From assembly GCA_947652115.1 (NCBI GenBank), contig OX393562.1, positions 11,622,646 to 11,686,645 of the forward strand: a DNA stretch of 64,000 nt, in the 5' to 3' direction. The translations under genes and the position numbers were made by a program. The stretch comes from Blastomussa wellsi. Lineage: Eukaryota; Cnidaria; Anthozoa; Scleractinia; Plerogyridae. The notes under the pieces were generated by a model, which saw only the letters and a program-made list of their open reading frames with translations, made no database searches and was not told where the DNA came from. The stretch's first letter is position 1, and every line of letters begins with the position of its first letter. Below are positions 34,825 through 48,169 of this stretch, one piece after another.

Positions 34825-37178
34825 TGTTGGGTTGAGCAAAAGTCACTTTATTTTGACAATTTTACAAGATCTGTTTCTTCACTAACAATTAAAATTAAAT
34901 TTGAACAGTTGTCCAGGGTTCGTACAGGTCATGAAAAACCTGGAAAGTCTTGGAATTTTAGAATTTCATTTTCCAGGCCTGAAAAGTCATGGAATTAAAG
35001 TGTGGGTCATGCAAAATGATGTTTATTAAAAGAGTACATAATCAATTAGGCTTTTTCATGTAGAAATTGTCAAAAAAATACCCAAAATGAAGATGGTTTC
35101 CAAGAAAATGCTCAAATTTAAGTTATGCAAAACTTGGATAGGTCATGGAAAAGGTCACGGAAATTTTCAAAAGCTCAAAAGAGTGTTAACCCTGTTGTCA
35201 GCTATTAGTTCAACCCCATCATGACCCTCTCTACTCAAGTACCAGATATGCAACTTTGATTTCAACGTGTTACTGTTAATATTCACAGTATGACAAACAT
35301 CGTGACAATACTGATTGCAGGGACTTGTACTTATTTGCAGAACGAGGTGCAGATTCCAAATAATCGGCTCCACAGCAGGTAAGAGGCAGGCCATAGGCAA
35401 GCAAGATGAAGTTAGTTAGTTGAACATGTTTTAATTTTCAAACTATCAGTGTTGGAAATGTGATAGTAGTGTCAAAGGATGCTTTTTCAGTGTGATACTT
35501 TTACATACAGCAAGGACCCTCTAACTATGAACATTTCACTTTTATTAATACCAATTTTTTTCTCTGTCTAATGAGATCTCTCTATCCAGACAAAAGGATT
35601 AGCAATTTTAACATGTAAGAAACACTAATCCTTTATATGAGAAGCACTTATTGGATAGTTAACCCTGGGCTTGTCACCTTGTGGTGGTGGTGTGGAGCCT
35701 GTACGTGCAATGACCTGGAGTGCTATGCCGGTTGGGACCAAGTCCCTGGTGGGTTCAACCATACTGGTTTGGTTGATGGATAGAGACCAGACAAAGGATA
35801 GCCAGTGGTCCTCAGGGGTGGGGGTTGGACATTCGGCTAATCACTTGACCCCATAAAAATATTATTGAAGAAACCGTAAAGAAAAGGGGCCTTCTTCGCC
35901 ACTTTGGCTCAAGTAGCCAGGCAACAAGCAAATCGTTAGATAATAATAAAAAAATGTACAGAAAATTAGGTTCCCATTTTTCGAGTGTCCCAACGGTGTA
36001 ACAAACAGTATAATAAAGATCATGCCAATACATTATACTAATTATTATCAATATATGCGGCCAAATTGAAATCCGGCCTTGTGAAAACATGTCCTAAGCG
36101 GGCTGCAAATGACTCCAGGTGGGCCACTTTTGCATTTTGTCCCTCGATCTGATTGGTTCACACTCCATTATCCAGTGAATTTCAACCAATGAGATTACGT
36201 TTAGACCTTTTCCTGCTGGAAAACCATAGAGGTGTGTACAACCGGACAGCAAGCTTTGAAGTTCAGTTTCACCCTAAACTAATAGTTTTCACAGAGAATG
36301 ATATGTCTATTTGATGGGAATAAATGCAGAGAAAAAATTCGGATTTAGACTTCAGTCTATTTGATGGGAAAAATGGAGACAAAAAATCTGGATTTGGGCT
36401 TAAAGATAGGCTAAATAGAAGCAAAAGCACAATTCAGGAGAAAGAAAGAGAGCAAGTTCTTGTCGTCTTTACCAGAAGCGAAACATCATTCACTTGATTC
36501 CTACGGTCGAGGAAAATTAGCTAGGCTGAGGTACTGCAGGAATTTACACCAAAGATTGACTGGAAAATGTAATTTTCTTAAATATTACGATTTTCCATTG
36601 GTTCTTAACTCATTGTCGCTAATTTTCAGACACATTGTCTCTATATCTGCAACAACACAATGGTCCAGCTGGCACAGTTAATCTTATAACATTTTCAGCG
36701 CGATGTGTGTTATTTTTTGTATTCTTGAAAACGTTATTAAATTTGGTAGTTATCAGGATGTTATTTGACCTTGTGTATTGATAATAATGATAATAAAATG
36801 GCTTTTATCTGGAATATTATTTCTTTTCAGCCTTTACGCAGGTTTAAATCAACCATATTCCCTCAAAAAGTCAATTTATTCCCTTATTAATGGGATTTGT
36901 ACTTGTTTGTAAGAAGAGGTGCAGATTCTAAATGAGCAGCCTTTATCATCCATGGCAACCAAGCATCAGGTGATATTGATGAATTTTTTAAATTACAGTT
37001 ACATATCAGTGAAGGAACCAGAAAATCTGTACAGTGTTATCAAAGAAGACACTTCACTGTACAGTGGTCCTGATCTGATATATGTGGCGAGAAACATTGA
37101 AAAACAATTCAAAGAATAGTAATCTTCTCTACATCTTAATTTTGTGGACTTTGAGAAGCCTTTGATAGTATCCATCGT
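33843..37178. repeat. Repeat unit 12, standard type (3336 bp)
   Basis: It matches unit 11 at every diagnostic site checked, including gaataggaagac near 34787, so the two are probably the most recent adjacent duplication in the window. Confidence 0.97.
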
Positions 37179-38160
37179 GGCACTTTGTGGAGTTCTAAGC
37201 ACCTTATGGTATCCCAAGCAAAATCAATCAAATAACGCAAGCCTTGTGTACGAATCCCACATGGGCATCCTACATGTGGGAGATCTAACACCCATGGAAA
37301 ACTATTTGGATTTGGAGGTCTGCGAGGTCATTGAAAGAACTGAAAAAGAAACTCCACCAGCACTGCGTGAACTGAACATTGAACACGAAAGCTGTATGTT
37401 TACACAAACTTGAATACAAAGTCAGCTTCTGGTCCGTCTGGAATTGTTTGATCCCAACAAAGTCTGACCAATTAGGGCATAAACCTTCAGATTTTATAAG
37501 CATTGTCGCTTGCATTGCTGGGGATTTCGGATTACAACTTGTAGCATAATGCATGAGATGCCAGAAGGGAACAAATTCCAAACGGCATGAATGTGACCCG
37601 TATATTGTTTTCTGAAAAGCACCTGAACTGCCTGGCAGACTCTAAAAACATTAAAATTGGTTTATTCACTGCACTTGTTATGAATTTAATTAGATTACTA
37701 TGAAGTTTCCGATTTTTATTTTATTTCTGTTTTACACTATGCTGGTGATCTCTTTTGTTTGTGGAGCACAGGACAATATCTGCAACAGAAAACAGCATGG
37801 CTGAGCACTGTGGCTAAAAATGTTGGACTGATGATCAATGCAAGTAAGAACAGAGTTATGATGTGAAAGAAGGAATAAACAAGGCAAGGCATGAATTTGC
37901 CTCACTCAGGCTTACCTGGAACACTATTAAAATCTCTCAGAAAACCAGGGTAAGGATTTTAAATTCAATGCCAAGGCTGTGTTGTCATACGTTTCAGAAT
38001 GTTGAAAAACAACATGGAGATTTCCAGGAAGATCAGGGTGTTTATCCATAAATGCCTCTGATTTATCTTGCGCATAAGATGGTGAAAGAATGTCTGAAAT
38101 GCTGAAGTTAGGGATATCTTTGAATAGGATGACATGGCTGAATTGACCATGTTGAAATAG
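36973..38160 (+). pseudogene. RT remnant copy in units 12/13
   Basis: Standard architecture with gtttccg/gtggagc around motif C and gaataggatg at the 3' end. Confidence 0.85.
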
Positions 38161-40514
38161 TGTTGGGTTGAGCAAAAGTCACTTTATTTTGACAATTTTA
38201 CAAGATCTGTTTCTTCACTAACAATTAAAATTAAATTTGAACAGTTGTCCAGGGTTCGTACAGGTCATGAAAAACCTGGAAAGTCTTGGAATTTTAGAAT
38301 TTCATTTTCCAGGCCTGAAAAGTCATGGAATTAAAGTGTGGGTCATGCAAAATGATGTTTATTAAAAGAGTACATAATCAATTAGGCTTTTTCATGTAGA
38401 AATTGTCAAAAAAATACCCAAAATGAAGATGGTTTCCAAGAAAATGCTCAAATTTAAGTTATGCAAAACTTGGATAGGTCATGGAAAAGGTCACGGAAAT
38501 TTTCAAAAGCTCAAAAGAGTGTTAACCCTGTTGTCAGCTATTAGTTCAACCCCATCATGACCCTCTCTACTCAAGTACCAAATATGCAACTTTGATTTCA
38601 ACGTGTTACTGTTAATATTCACAGTATGACAAACATCGTGACAATACTGATTGCAGGGACTTGTACTTATTTGCAGAACAAGGTGCAGATTCCAAATAAT
38701 CGGCTCCACAGCAGGTAAGAGGCAGGCCATAGGCAAGCAAGATGAAGTTAGTTAGTTGAACATGTTTTAATTTTCAAACTATCAGTGTTGGAAATGTGAT
38801 AGTAGTGTCAAAGGATGCTTTTTCAGTGTGATACTTTTACATACAGCAAGGACCCTCTAACTATGAACATTTCACTTTTATTAATACCAATTTTTTTCTC
38901 TGTCTAATGAGATCTCTCTATCCAGACAAAAGGATTAGCAATTTTAACATGTAAGAAACACTAATCCTTTATATGAGAAGCACTTATTGGATAGTTAACC
39001 CTGGGCTTGTCACCTTGTGGTGGTGGTGTGGAGCCTGTACGTGCAATGACCTGGAGTGCTATGCCGGTTGGGACCAAGTCCCTGGTGGGTTCAACCATAC
39101 TGGTTTGGTTGATGGATAGAGACCAGACAAAGGATAGCCAGTGGTCCTCAGGGGTGGGGGTTGGACATTCGGCTAATCACTTGACCCCATAAAAATATTA
39201 TTGAAGAAACCGTAAAGAAAAGGGGCCTTCTTCGCCACTTTGGCTCAAGTAGCCAGGCAACAAGCAAATCGTTAGATAATAATAAAAAAATGTACAGAAA
39301 ATTAGGTTCCCATTTTTCGAGTGTCCCAACGGTGTAACAAACAGTATAATAAAGATCATGCCAATACATTATACTAATTATTATCAATATATGCGGCCAA
39401 ATTGAAATCCGGCCTTGTGAAAACATGTCCTAAGCGGGCTGCAAATGACTCCAGGTGGGCCACTTTTGCATTTTGTCCCTCGATCTGATTGGTTCACACT
39501 CCATTATCCAGTGAATTTCAACCAATGAGATTACGTTTAGACCTTTTCCTGCTGGAAAACCATAGAGGTGTGTATAACCGGACAGCAAGCTTTGAAGTTC
39601 AGTTTCACCCTAAACTAATAGTTTTCACAGAGAATGATATGTCTATTTGATGGGAATAAATGCAGAGAAAAAATTCGGATTTAGACTTCAGTCTATTTGA
39701 TGGGAAAAATGGAGACAAAAAATCTGGATTTGGGCTTAAAGATAGGCTAAATAGAAGCAAAAGCACAATTCAGGAGAAAGAAAGAGAGCAAGTTCTTGTC
39801 ATCTTTACCAGAAGCGAAACATCATTCACTTGATTCCTACGGTCGAGGAAAATTAGCTAGGCTGAGGTACTGCAGGAATTTACACCAAAGATTGACTGGA
39901 AAATGTAATTTTCTTAAATATTACGATTTTCCATTGGTTCTTAACTCATTGTCGCTAATTTTCAGACACATTGTCTCTATATCTGCAACAACACAATGGT
40001 CCAGCTGGCACAGTTAATCTTATAACATTTTCAGCGCGATGTGTGTTATTTTTTGTATTCTTGAAAACGTTATTAAATTTGGTAGTTATCAGGATGTTAT
40101 TTGACCTTGTGTATTGATAATAATGATAATAAAATGGCTTTTATCTGGAATATTATTTCTTTTCAGCCTTTACGCAGGTTTAAATCAACCATATTCCCTC
40201 AAAAAGTCAATTTATTCCCTTATTAATGGGATTTGTACTTGTTTGTAAGAAGAGGTGCAGATTCTAAATGAGCAGCCTTTATCATCCATGGCAACCAAGC
40301 ATCAGGTGATATTGATGAATTTTTTAAATTACAGTTACATATCAGTGAAGGAACCAGAAAATCTGTACAGTGTTATCAAAGAAGACACTTCACTGTACAG
40401 TGGTCCTGATCTGATATATGTGGCGAGAAACATTGAAAAACAATTCAAAGAATAGTAATCTTCTCTACATCTTAATTTTGTGGACTTTGAGAAGCCTTTG
40501 ATAGTATCCATCGT
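37179..40514. repeat. Repeat unit 13, standard type (3336 bp)
   Basis: Majority type with gtttccg near 37704. Private changes are caaatatgc near 38579, gaacaagg near 38677, gtgtataacc near 39570 and gtcatcttt near 39799. Confidence 0.97.
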
Positions 40515-41496
40515 GGCACTTTGTGGAGTTCTAAGCACCTTATGGTATCCCAAGCAAAATCAATCAAATAACGCAAGCCTTGTGTACGAATCCCACATGG
40601 GCATCCTACATGTGGGAGATCTAACACCCATGGAAAACTATTTGGATTTGGAGGTCTGCGAGGTCATTGAAAGAACTGAAAAAGAAACTCCACCAGCACT
40701 GCGTGAACTGAACATTGAACACGAAAGCTGTATGTTTACACAAACTTGAATACAAAGTCAGCTTCTGGTCCGTCTGGAATTGTTTGATCCCAACAAAGTC
40801 TGACCAATTAGGGCATAAACCTTCAGATTTTATAAGCATTGTCGCTTGCATTGCTGGGGATTTCGGATTACAACTTGTAGCATAATGCATGAGATGCCAG
40901 AAGGGAACAAATTCCAAACGGCATGAATGTGACCCGTATATTGTTTTCTGAAAAGCACCTGAACTGCCTGGCAGACTCTAAAAACATTAAAATTGGTTTA
41001 TTCACTGCACTTGTTATGAATTTAATTAGATTACTATGAAGTTTCTGATTTTTATTTTATTTCTGTTTTACACTATGCTGGTGACCTCTTTTGTTTGTCG
41101 AGCACAGGACAATATCTGCAACAGAAAACAGCATGGCTGAGCACTGTGGCTAAAAATGTTGGACTGATGATCAATGCAAGTAAGAACAGAGTTATGATGT
41201 GAAAGAAGGAATAAACAAGGCAAGGCATGAATTTGCCTCACTCAGGCTTACCTGGAACACTATTAAAATCTCTCAGAAAACCAGGGTAAGGATTTTAAAT
41301 TCAATGCCAAGGCTGTGTTGTCATACGTTTCAGAATGTTGAAAAACAACATGGAGATTTCCAGGAAGATCAGGGTGTTTATCCATAAATGCCTCTGATTT
41401 ATCTTGCGCATAAGATGGTGAAAGAATGTCTGAAATGCTGAAGTTAGGGATATCTTTGAATAGGATGACATGGCTGAATTGACCATGTTGAAATAG
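40309..41496 (+). pseudogene. RT remnant copy in units 13/14
   Basis: Standard architecture with the gtttctg/gtcgagc variant around motif C. Confidence 0.85.
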
Positions 41497-43851
41497 TGTT
41501 GGGTTGAGCAAAAGTCACTTTATTTTGACAATTTTACAAGATCTGTTTCTTCACTAACAATTAAAATTAAATTTGAACAGTTGTCCAGGGTTCGTACAGG
41601 TCATGAAAAACCTGGAAAGTCTTGGAATTTTAGAATTTCATTTTCCAGGCCTGAAAAGTCATGGAATTAAAGTGTGGGTCATGCAAAATGATGTTTATTA
41701 AAAGAGTACATAATCAATTAGGCTTTTTCATGTAGAAATTGTCAAAAAAATACCCAAAATGAAGATGGTTTCCAAGAAAATGCTCAAATTTAAGTTATGC
41801 AAAACTTGGATAGGTCATGGAAAAGGTCACGGAAATTTTCAAAAGCTCAAAAGAGTGTTAACCCTGTTGTCAGCTATTAGTTCAACCCCATCATGACCCT
41901 CTCTACTCAAGTACCAGATATGCAACTTTGATTTCAACGTGTTACTGTTAATATTCACAGTATGACAAACATCGTGACAATACTGATTGCAGGGACTTGT
42001 ACTTATTTGCAGAACGAGGTGCAGATTCCAAATAATCGGCTCCACAGCAGGTAAGAGGCAGGCCATAGGCAAGCAAGATGAAGTTAGTTAGTTGAACATG
42101 TTTTAATTTTCAAACTATCAGTGTTGGAAATGTGATAGTAGTGTCAAAGGATGCTTTTTCAGTGTGATACTTTTACATACAGCAAGGACCCTCTAACTAT
42201 GAACATTTCACTTTTATTAATACCAATTTTTTTCTCTGTCTAATGAGATCTCTCTATCCAGACAAAAGGATTAGCAATTTTAACATGTAAGAAACACTAA
42301 TCCTTTATATGAGAAGCACTTATTGGATAGTTAACCCTGGGCTTGTCACCTTGTGGTGGTGGTGTGGAGCCTGTACGTGCAATGACCTGGAGTGCTATGC
42401 TGGTTGGGACCAAGTCCCTGGTGGGTTCAACCATACTGGTTTGGTTGATGGATAGAGACCAGACAAAGGATAGCCAGTGGTCCTCAGGGGTGGGGGTTGG
42501 ACATTCGGCTAATCACTTGACCCCATAAAAATATTATTGAAGAAACCGTAAAGAAAAGGGGCCTTCTTCGCCACTTTGGCTCAAGTAGCCAGGCAACAAG
42601 CAAATCGTTAGATAATAATAAAAAAATTGTACAGAAAATTAGGTTCCCATTTTTCGAGTGTCCCAACGGTGTAACAAACAGTATAATAAAGATCATGCCA
42701 ATACATTATACTAATTATTATCAATATATGCGGCCAAATTGAAATCCGGCCTTGTGAAAACATGTCCTAAGCGGGCTGCAAATGACTCCAGGTGGGCCAC
42801 TTTTGCATTTTGTCCCTCGATCTGATTGGTTCACACTCCATTATCCAGTGAATTTCAACCAATGAGATTACGTTTAGACCTTTTCCTGCTGGAAAACCAT
42901 AGAGGTGTGTACAACCGGACAGCAAGCTTTGAAGTTCAGTTTCACCCTAAACTAATAGTTTTCACAGAGAATGATATGTCTATTTGATGGGAATAAATGC
43001 AGAGAAAAAATTCGGATTTAGACTTCAGTCTATTTGATGGGAAAAATGGAGACAAAAAATCTGGATTTGGGCTTAAAGATAGGCTAAATAGAAGCAAAAG
43101 CACAATTCAGGAGAAAGAAAGAGAGCAAGTTCTTGTCGTCTTTACCAGAAGCGAAACATCATTCACTTGATTCCTACGGTCGAGGAAAATTAGCTAGGCT
43201 GAGGTACTGCAGGAATTTACACCAAAGATTGACTGGAAAATGTAATTTTCTTAAATATTACGATTTTCCATTGGTTCTTAACTCATTGTCGCTAATTTTC
43301 AGACACATTGTCTCTATATCTGCAACAACACAATGGTCCAGCTGGCACAGTTAATCTTATAACATTTTCAGCGCGATGTGTGTTATTTTTTGTATTCTTG
43401 AAAACGTTATTAAATTTGGTAGTTATCAGGATGTTATTTGACCTTGTGTATTGATAATAATGATAATAAAATGGCTTTTATCTGGAATATTATTTCTTTT
43501 CAGCCTTTACGCAGGTTTAAATCAACCATATTCCCTCAAAAAGTCAATTTATTCCCTTATTAATGGGATTTGTACTTGTTTGTAAGAAGAGGTGCAGATT
43601 CTAAATGAGCAGCCTTTATCATCCATGGCAACCAAGCATCAGGTGATATTGATGAATTTTTTAAATTACAGTTACATATCAGTGAAGGAACCAGAAAATC
43701 TGTACAGTGTTATCAAAGAAGACACTTCACTGTACAGTGGTCCTGATCTGATATATGTGGCGAGAAACATTGAAAAACAATTCAAAGAATAGTAATCTTC
43801 TCTACATCTTAATTTTGTGGACTTTGAGAAGCCTTTGATAGTATCCATCGT
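40515..43851. repeat. Repeat unit 14, standard type with one extra T (3337 bp)
   Basis: Majority type with gtttctg, gtgacctc and gtcgagc near 41041-41100. The run before tgtacag near 42627 has an additional T, giving the only 3337-bp unit. A private change gives ctatgctggttgg near 42396. Confidence 0.97.
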
Positions 43852-44833
43852 GGCACTTTGTGGAGTTCTAAGCACCTTATGGTATCCCAAGCAAAATCAA
43901 TCAAATAACGCAAGCCTTGTGTACGAATCCCACATGGGCATCCTACATGTGGGAGATCTAACACCCATGGAAAACTATTTGGATTTGGAGGTCTGCGAGG
44001 TCATTGAAAGAACTGAAAAAGAAACTCCACCAGCACTGCGTGAACTAAACATTGAACACGAAAGCTGTATGTTTACACAAACTTGAATACAAAGTCAGCT
44101 TCTGGTCCGTCTGGAATTGTTTGATCCCAACAAAGTCTGACCAATTAGGGCATAAACCTTCAGATTTTATAAGCATTGTCGCTTGCATTGCTGGGGATTT
44201 CGGATTACAACTTGTAGCATAATGCATGAGATGCCAGAAGGGAACAAATTCCAAACGGCATGAATGTGACCCGTATATTGTTTTCTGAAAAGCACCTGAA
44301 CTGCCTGGCAGACTCTAAAAACATTAAAATTGGTTTATTCACTGCACTTGTTATGAATTTAATTAGATTACTATGAAGTTTCTGATTTTTATTTTATTTC
44401 TGTTTTACACTATGCTGGTGACCTCTTTTGTTTGTCGAGCACAGGACAATATCTGCAACAGAAAACAGCATGGCTGAGCACTGTGGCTAAAAATGTTGGA
44501 CTGATGATCAATGCAAGTAAGAACAGAGTTATGATGTGAAAGAAGGAATAAACAAGGCAAGGCATGAATTTGCCTCACTCAGGCTTACCTGGAACACTAT
44601 TAAAATCTCTCAGAAAACCAGGGTAAGGATTTTAAATTCAATGCCAAGGCTGTGTTGTCATACGTTTCAGATTGTTGAAAAACAACATGGAGATCTCCAG
44701 GAAGATCAGGGTGTTTATCCATAAATGCCTCTGATTTATCTTGCGCATAAGATGGTGAAAGAATGTCTGAAATGCTGAAGTTAGGGATATCTTTGAACAG
44801 GATGACATGGCTGAATTGACCATGTTGAAATAG
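43646..44833 (+). pseudogene. RT remnant copy in units 14/15
   Basis: Carries gaactaaac near 44042 in the linker and gagatctcc near 44691 in the thumb, both shared with the copy in unit 18. Confidence 0.85.
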
Positions 44834-47187
44834 TGTTGGGTTGAGCAAAAGTCACTTTATTTTGACAATTTTACAAGATCTGTTTCTTCACTAACAATTA
44901 AAATTAAATTTGAACAGTTGTCCAGGGTTCGTACAGGTCATGAAAAACCTGGAAAGTCTTGGAATTTTAGAATTTCATTTTCCAGGCCTGAAAAGTCATG
45001 GAATTAAAGTGTGGGTCATGCAAAATGATGTTTATTAAAAGAGTACATAATCAATTAGGCTTTTTCATGTAGAAATTGTCAAAAAAATACCCAAAATGAA
45101 GATGGTTTTCAAGAAAATGCTCAAATTTAAGTTATGCAAAACTTGGATAGGTCATGGAAAAGGTCACGGAAATTTTCAAAAGCTCAAAAGAGTGTTAACC
45201 TTGTTGTCAGCTATTAGTTCAACCCCATCATGACCCTCTCTACTCAAGTACCAGATATGCAACTTTGATTTCAACGTGTTACTGTTAATATTCACAGTAT
45301 GACAAACATCGTGACAATACTGATTGCAGGGATTTGTACTTATTTGCAGAACGAGGTGCAGATTCCAAATAATCAGCTCCACAGCAGGTAAGAGGCAGGC
45401 CATAGGCAAGCAAGATGAAGTTAGTTAGTTGAACATGTTTTAATTTTCAAACTATCAGTGTTGGAAATGTGATAGTAGTGTCAAAGGATGCTTTTTCAGT
45501 GTGATACTTTTACATACAGCAAGGACCCTCTAACTATGAACATTTCACTTTTATTAATACCAATTTTTTTCTCTGTCTAATGAGATCTCTCTATCCAGAC
45601 AAAAGGATTAGCAATTTTAACATGTAAGAAACACTAATCCTTTATATGAGAAGCACTTATTGGATAGTTAACCCTGGGCTTGTCACCTTGTGGTGGTGGT
45701 GTGGAGCCTGTACGTGCAATGACCTGGAGTGCTATGCCGGTTGGGACCAAGTCCCTGGTGGGTTCAACCATACTGGTTTGGTTGATGGATAGAGACCAGA
45801 CAAAGGATAGCCAGTGGTCCTCAGGGGTGGGGGTTGGACATTCGGCTAATCACTTGACCCCATAAAAATATTATTGAAGAAACCGTAAAGAAAAGGGGCC
45901 TTCTTCGCCACTTTGGCTCAAGTAGCCAGGCAACAAGCAAATCGTTAGATAATAATAAAAAAATGTACAGAAAATTAGGTTCCCATTTTTCGAGTGTCCC
46001 AACGGTGTAACAAACAGTATAATAAAGATCATGCCAATACATTATACTAATTATTATCAATATATGCGGCCAAATTGAAATCCGGCCTTGTGAAAACATG
46101 TCCTAAGCGGGCTGCAAATGACTCCATGTGGGCCGCTTTTGCATTTTGTCCCTCGATCTGATTGGTTCACACTCCATTATCCAGTGAATTTCAACCAATG
46201 AGATTACGTTTAGACCTTTTCCTGCTGGAAAACCATAGAGGTGTGTACAACCGAACAGCAAGCTTTGAAGTTCAGTTTCACCCTAAACTAATAGTTTTCA
46301 CAGAGAATGATATGTCTATTTGATGGGAATAAATGCAGAAAAAAAATTCGGATTTAGACTTAAGTCTATTTGATGGGAAAAATGGAGACAAAAAATCTGG
46401 ATTTGGGCTTAAAGATAGGCTAAATAGAAGCAAAAGCACAATTCAGGAGAAAGAAAGAGAGCAAGTTCTTGTCGTCTTTACCAGAAGCGAAACATCATTC
46501 ACTTAATTCCTACGGTCGAGGAAAATTAGCTAGGCTGAGGTACTGCAGGAATTTACACCAAAGATTGACTGGAAAATGTAATTTTCTTAAATATTACGAT
46601 TTTCCATTGGTTCTTAACTCATTGTCGCTAATTTTCAGACACATTGTCTCTATATCTGCAACAACACAATGGTCCAGCTGGCACAGTTAATCTTATAACA
46701 TTTTCAGCGCGATGTGTGTTATTTTTTGTATTCTTGAAAACGTTATTAAATTTGGTAGTTATCAGGATGTTATTTGACCTTGTGTATTGATAATAATGAT
46801 AATAAAATGGCTTTTATCTGGAATATTATTTCTTTTCAGCCTTTACGCAGGTTTAAATCAACCATATTCCCTCAAAAAGTCATTTTATTCCCTTATTAAT
46901 GGGATTTGTACTTGTTTGTAAGAAGAGGTGCAGATTCTAAATGAGCAGCCTTTATCATCCATGGCAACCAAGCATCAGGTGATATTGATGAATTTTTTAA
47001 ATTACAGTTACATATCAGTGAAGGAACCAGAAAATCTGTACAGTGTTATCAAAGAAGACACTTCACTGTACAGTGGTCCTGATCTGATATATGTGGTGAG
47101 AAACATTGAAAAACAATTCAAAGAATAGTAATCTTCTCTACATCTTAATTTTGTGGACTTTGAGAAGCCTTTGATAGTATCCATCGT
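43852..47187. repeat. Repeat unit 15, first member of the 9912-bp trimer
   Basis: It carries a distinctive set shared with unit 18: gaactaaac near 44042, gagatctcc near 44691, ctccatgtggg near 46124, ccgaacagc near 46251, gcagaaaaaaaattc near 46335, cttaagtc near 46360 and cacttaattcc near 46500. The second half of this set also appears in unit 20. Confidence 0.97.
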
Positions 47188-48169
47188 GGCACTTTGTGGA
47201 GTTCTAAGCACCTTATGGTATCCCAAGCAAAATCAATCAAATAACGCAAGCCTTGTGTACGAATCCCACATGGGCATCCTACATGTGGGAGATCTAACAC
47301 CCATTGAAAACTATTTGGATTTGGAGGTCTGCGAGGTCATTGAAAGAACTGAAAAAGAAACTCCACCAGCACTGCGTGAACTAAACATTGAACACGAAAG
47401 CTGTATGTTTACACAAACTTGAATACAAAGTCAGCTTCTGGTCCGTCTGGAATTGTTTGATCCCAACAAAGTCTGACCAATTAGGGCATAAACCTTCAGA
47501 TTTAAAAAGCATTGTCGCTTGCATTGCTGGGGATTTCGGATTACAACTTGTAGCATAATGCATGAGATGCCAGAAGGGAACAAATTCCAAACGGCATGAA
47601 TGTGACCCGTATATTGTTTTCTGAAAAGCACCTGAACTGCCTGGCAGACTCTAAAAACATTAAAATTGGTTTATTCACTGCACTTGTTATGAATTTAATT
47701 AGATTACTATGAAGTTTCCGATTTTTATTTTATTTCTGTTTTACACTATGCTGGTGATCTCTTTTGTTTGTGGAGCACAGGACAATATCTGCAACAGAAA
47801 ACAGCATGGCTGAGCACTGTGGCTAAAAATGTTGGACTGATGATCAGTGCAAGTAAGAACAGAGTTATGATGTGAAAGAAGGAATAAACAAGGCAAGGCA
47901 TGAATTTGCCTCACTCAGGCTTACCTGGAACACTATTAAAATCTCTCAGAAAACCAGGGTAAGGATTTTAAATTCAATGCCAAGGCTGTGTTGTCATACG
48001 TTTCAGAATGTTGAAAAACAACATGGAGATTTCCAGGAAGATCAGGGTGTTTATCCATAAATGCCTCTGATTTATCTTGCGCATAAGATGGTGAAAGAAT
48101 GTCTGAAATGCTGAAGTTAGGGATATCTTTGAACAGGATGACATGGCTGAATTGACCATGTTGAAATAG
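46982..48169 (+). pseudogene. RT remnant copy in units 15/16
   Basis: Carries gaactaaac and gatttaaaaagc in the linker/finger part and gatcagtgc (asparagine to serine in the LMINASK block). Confidence 0.85.
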
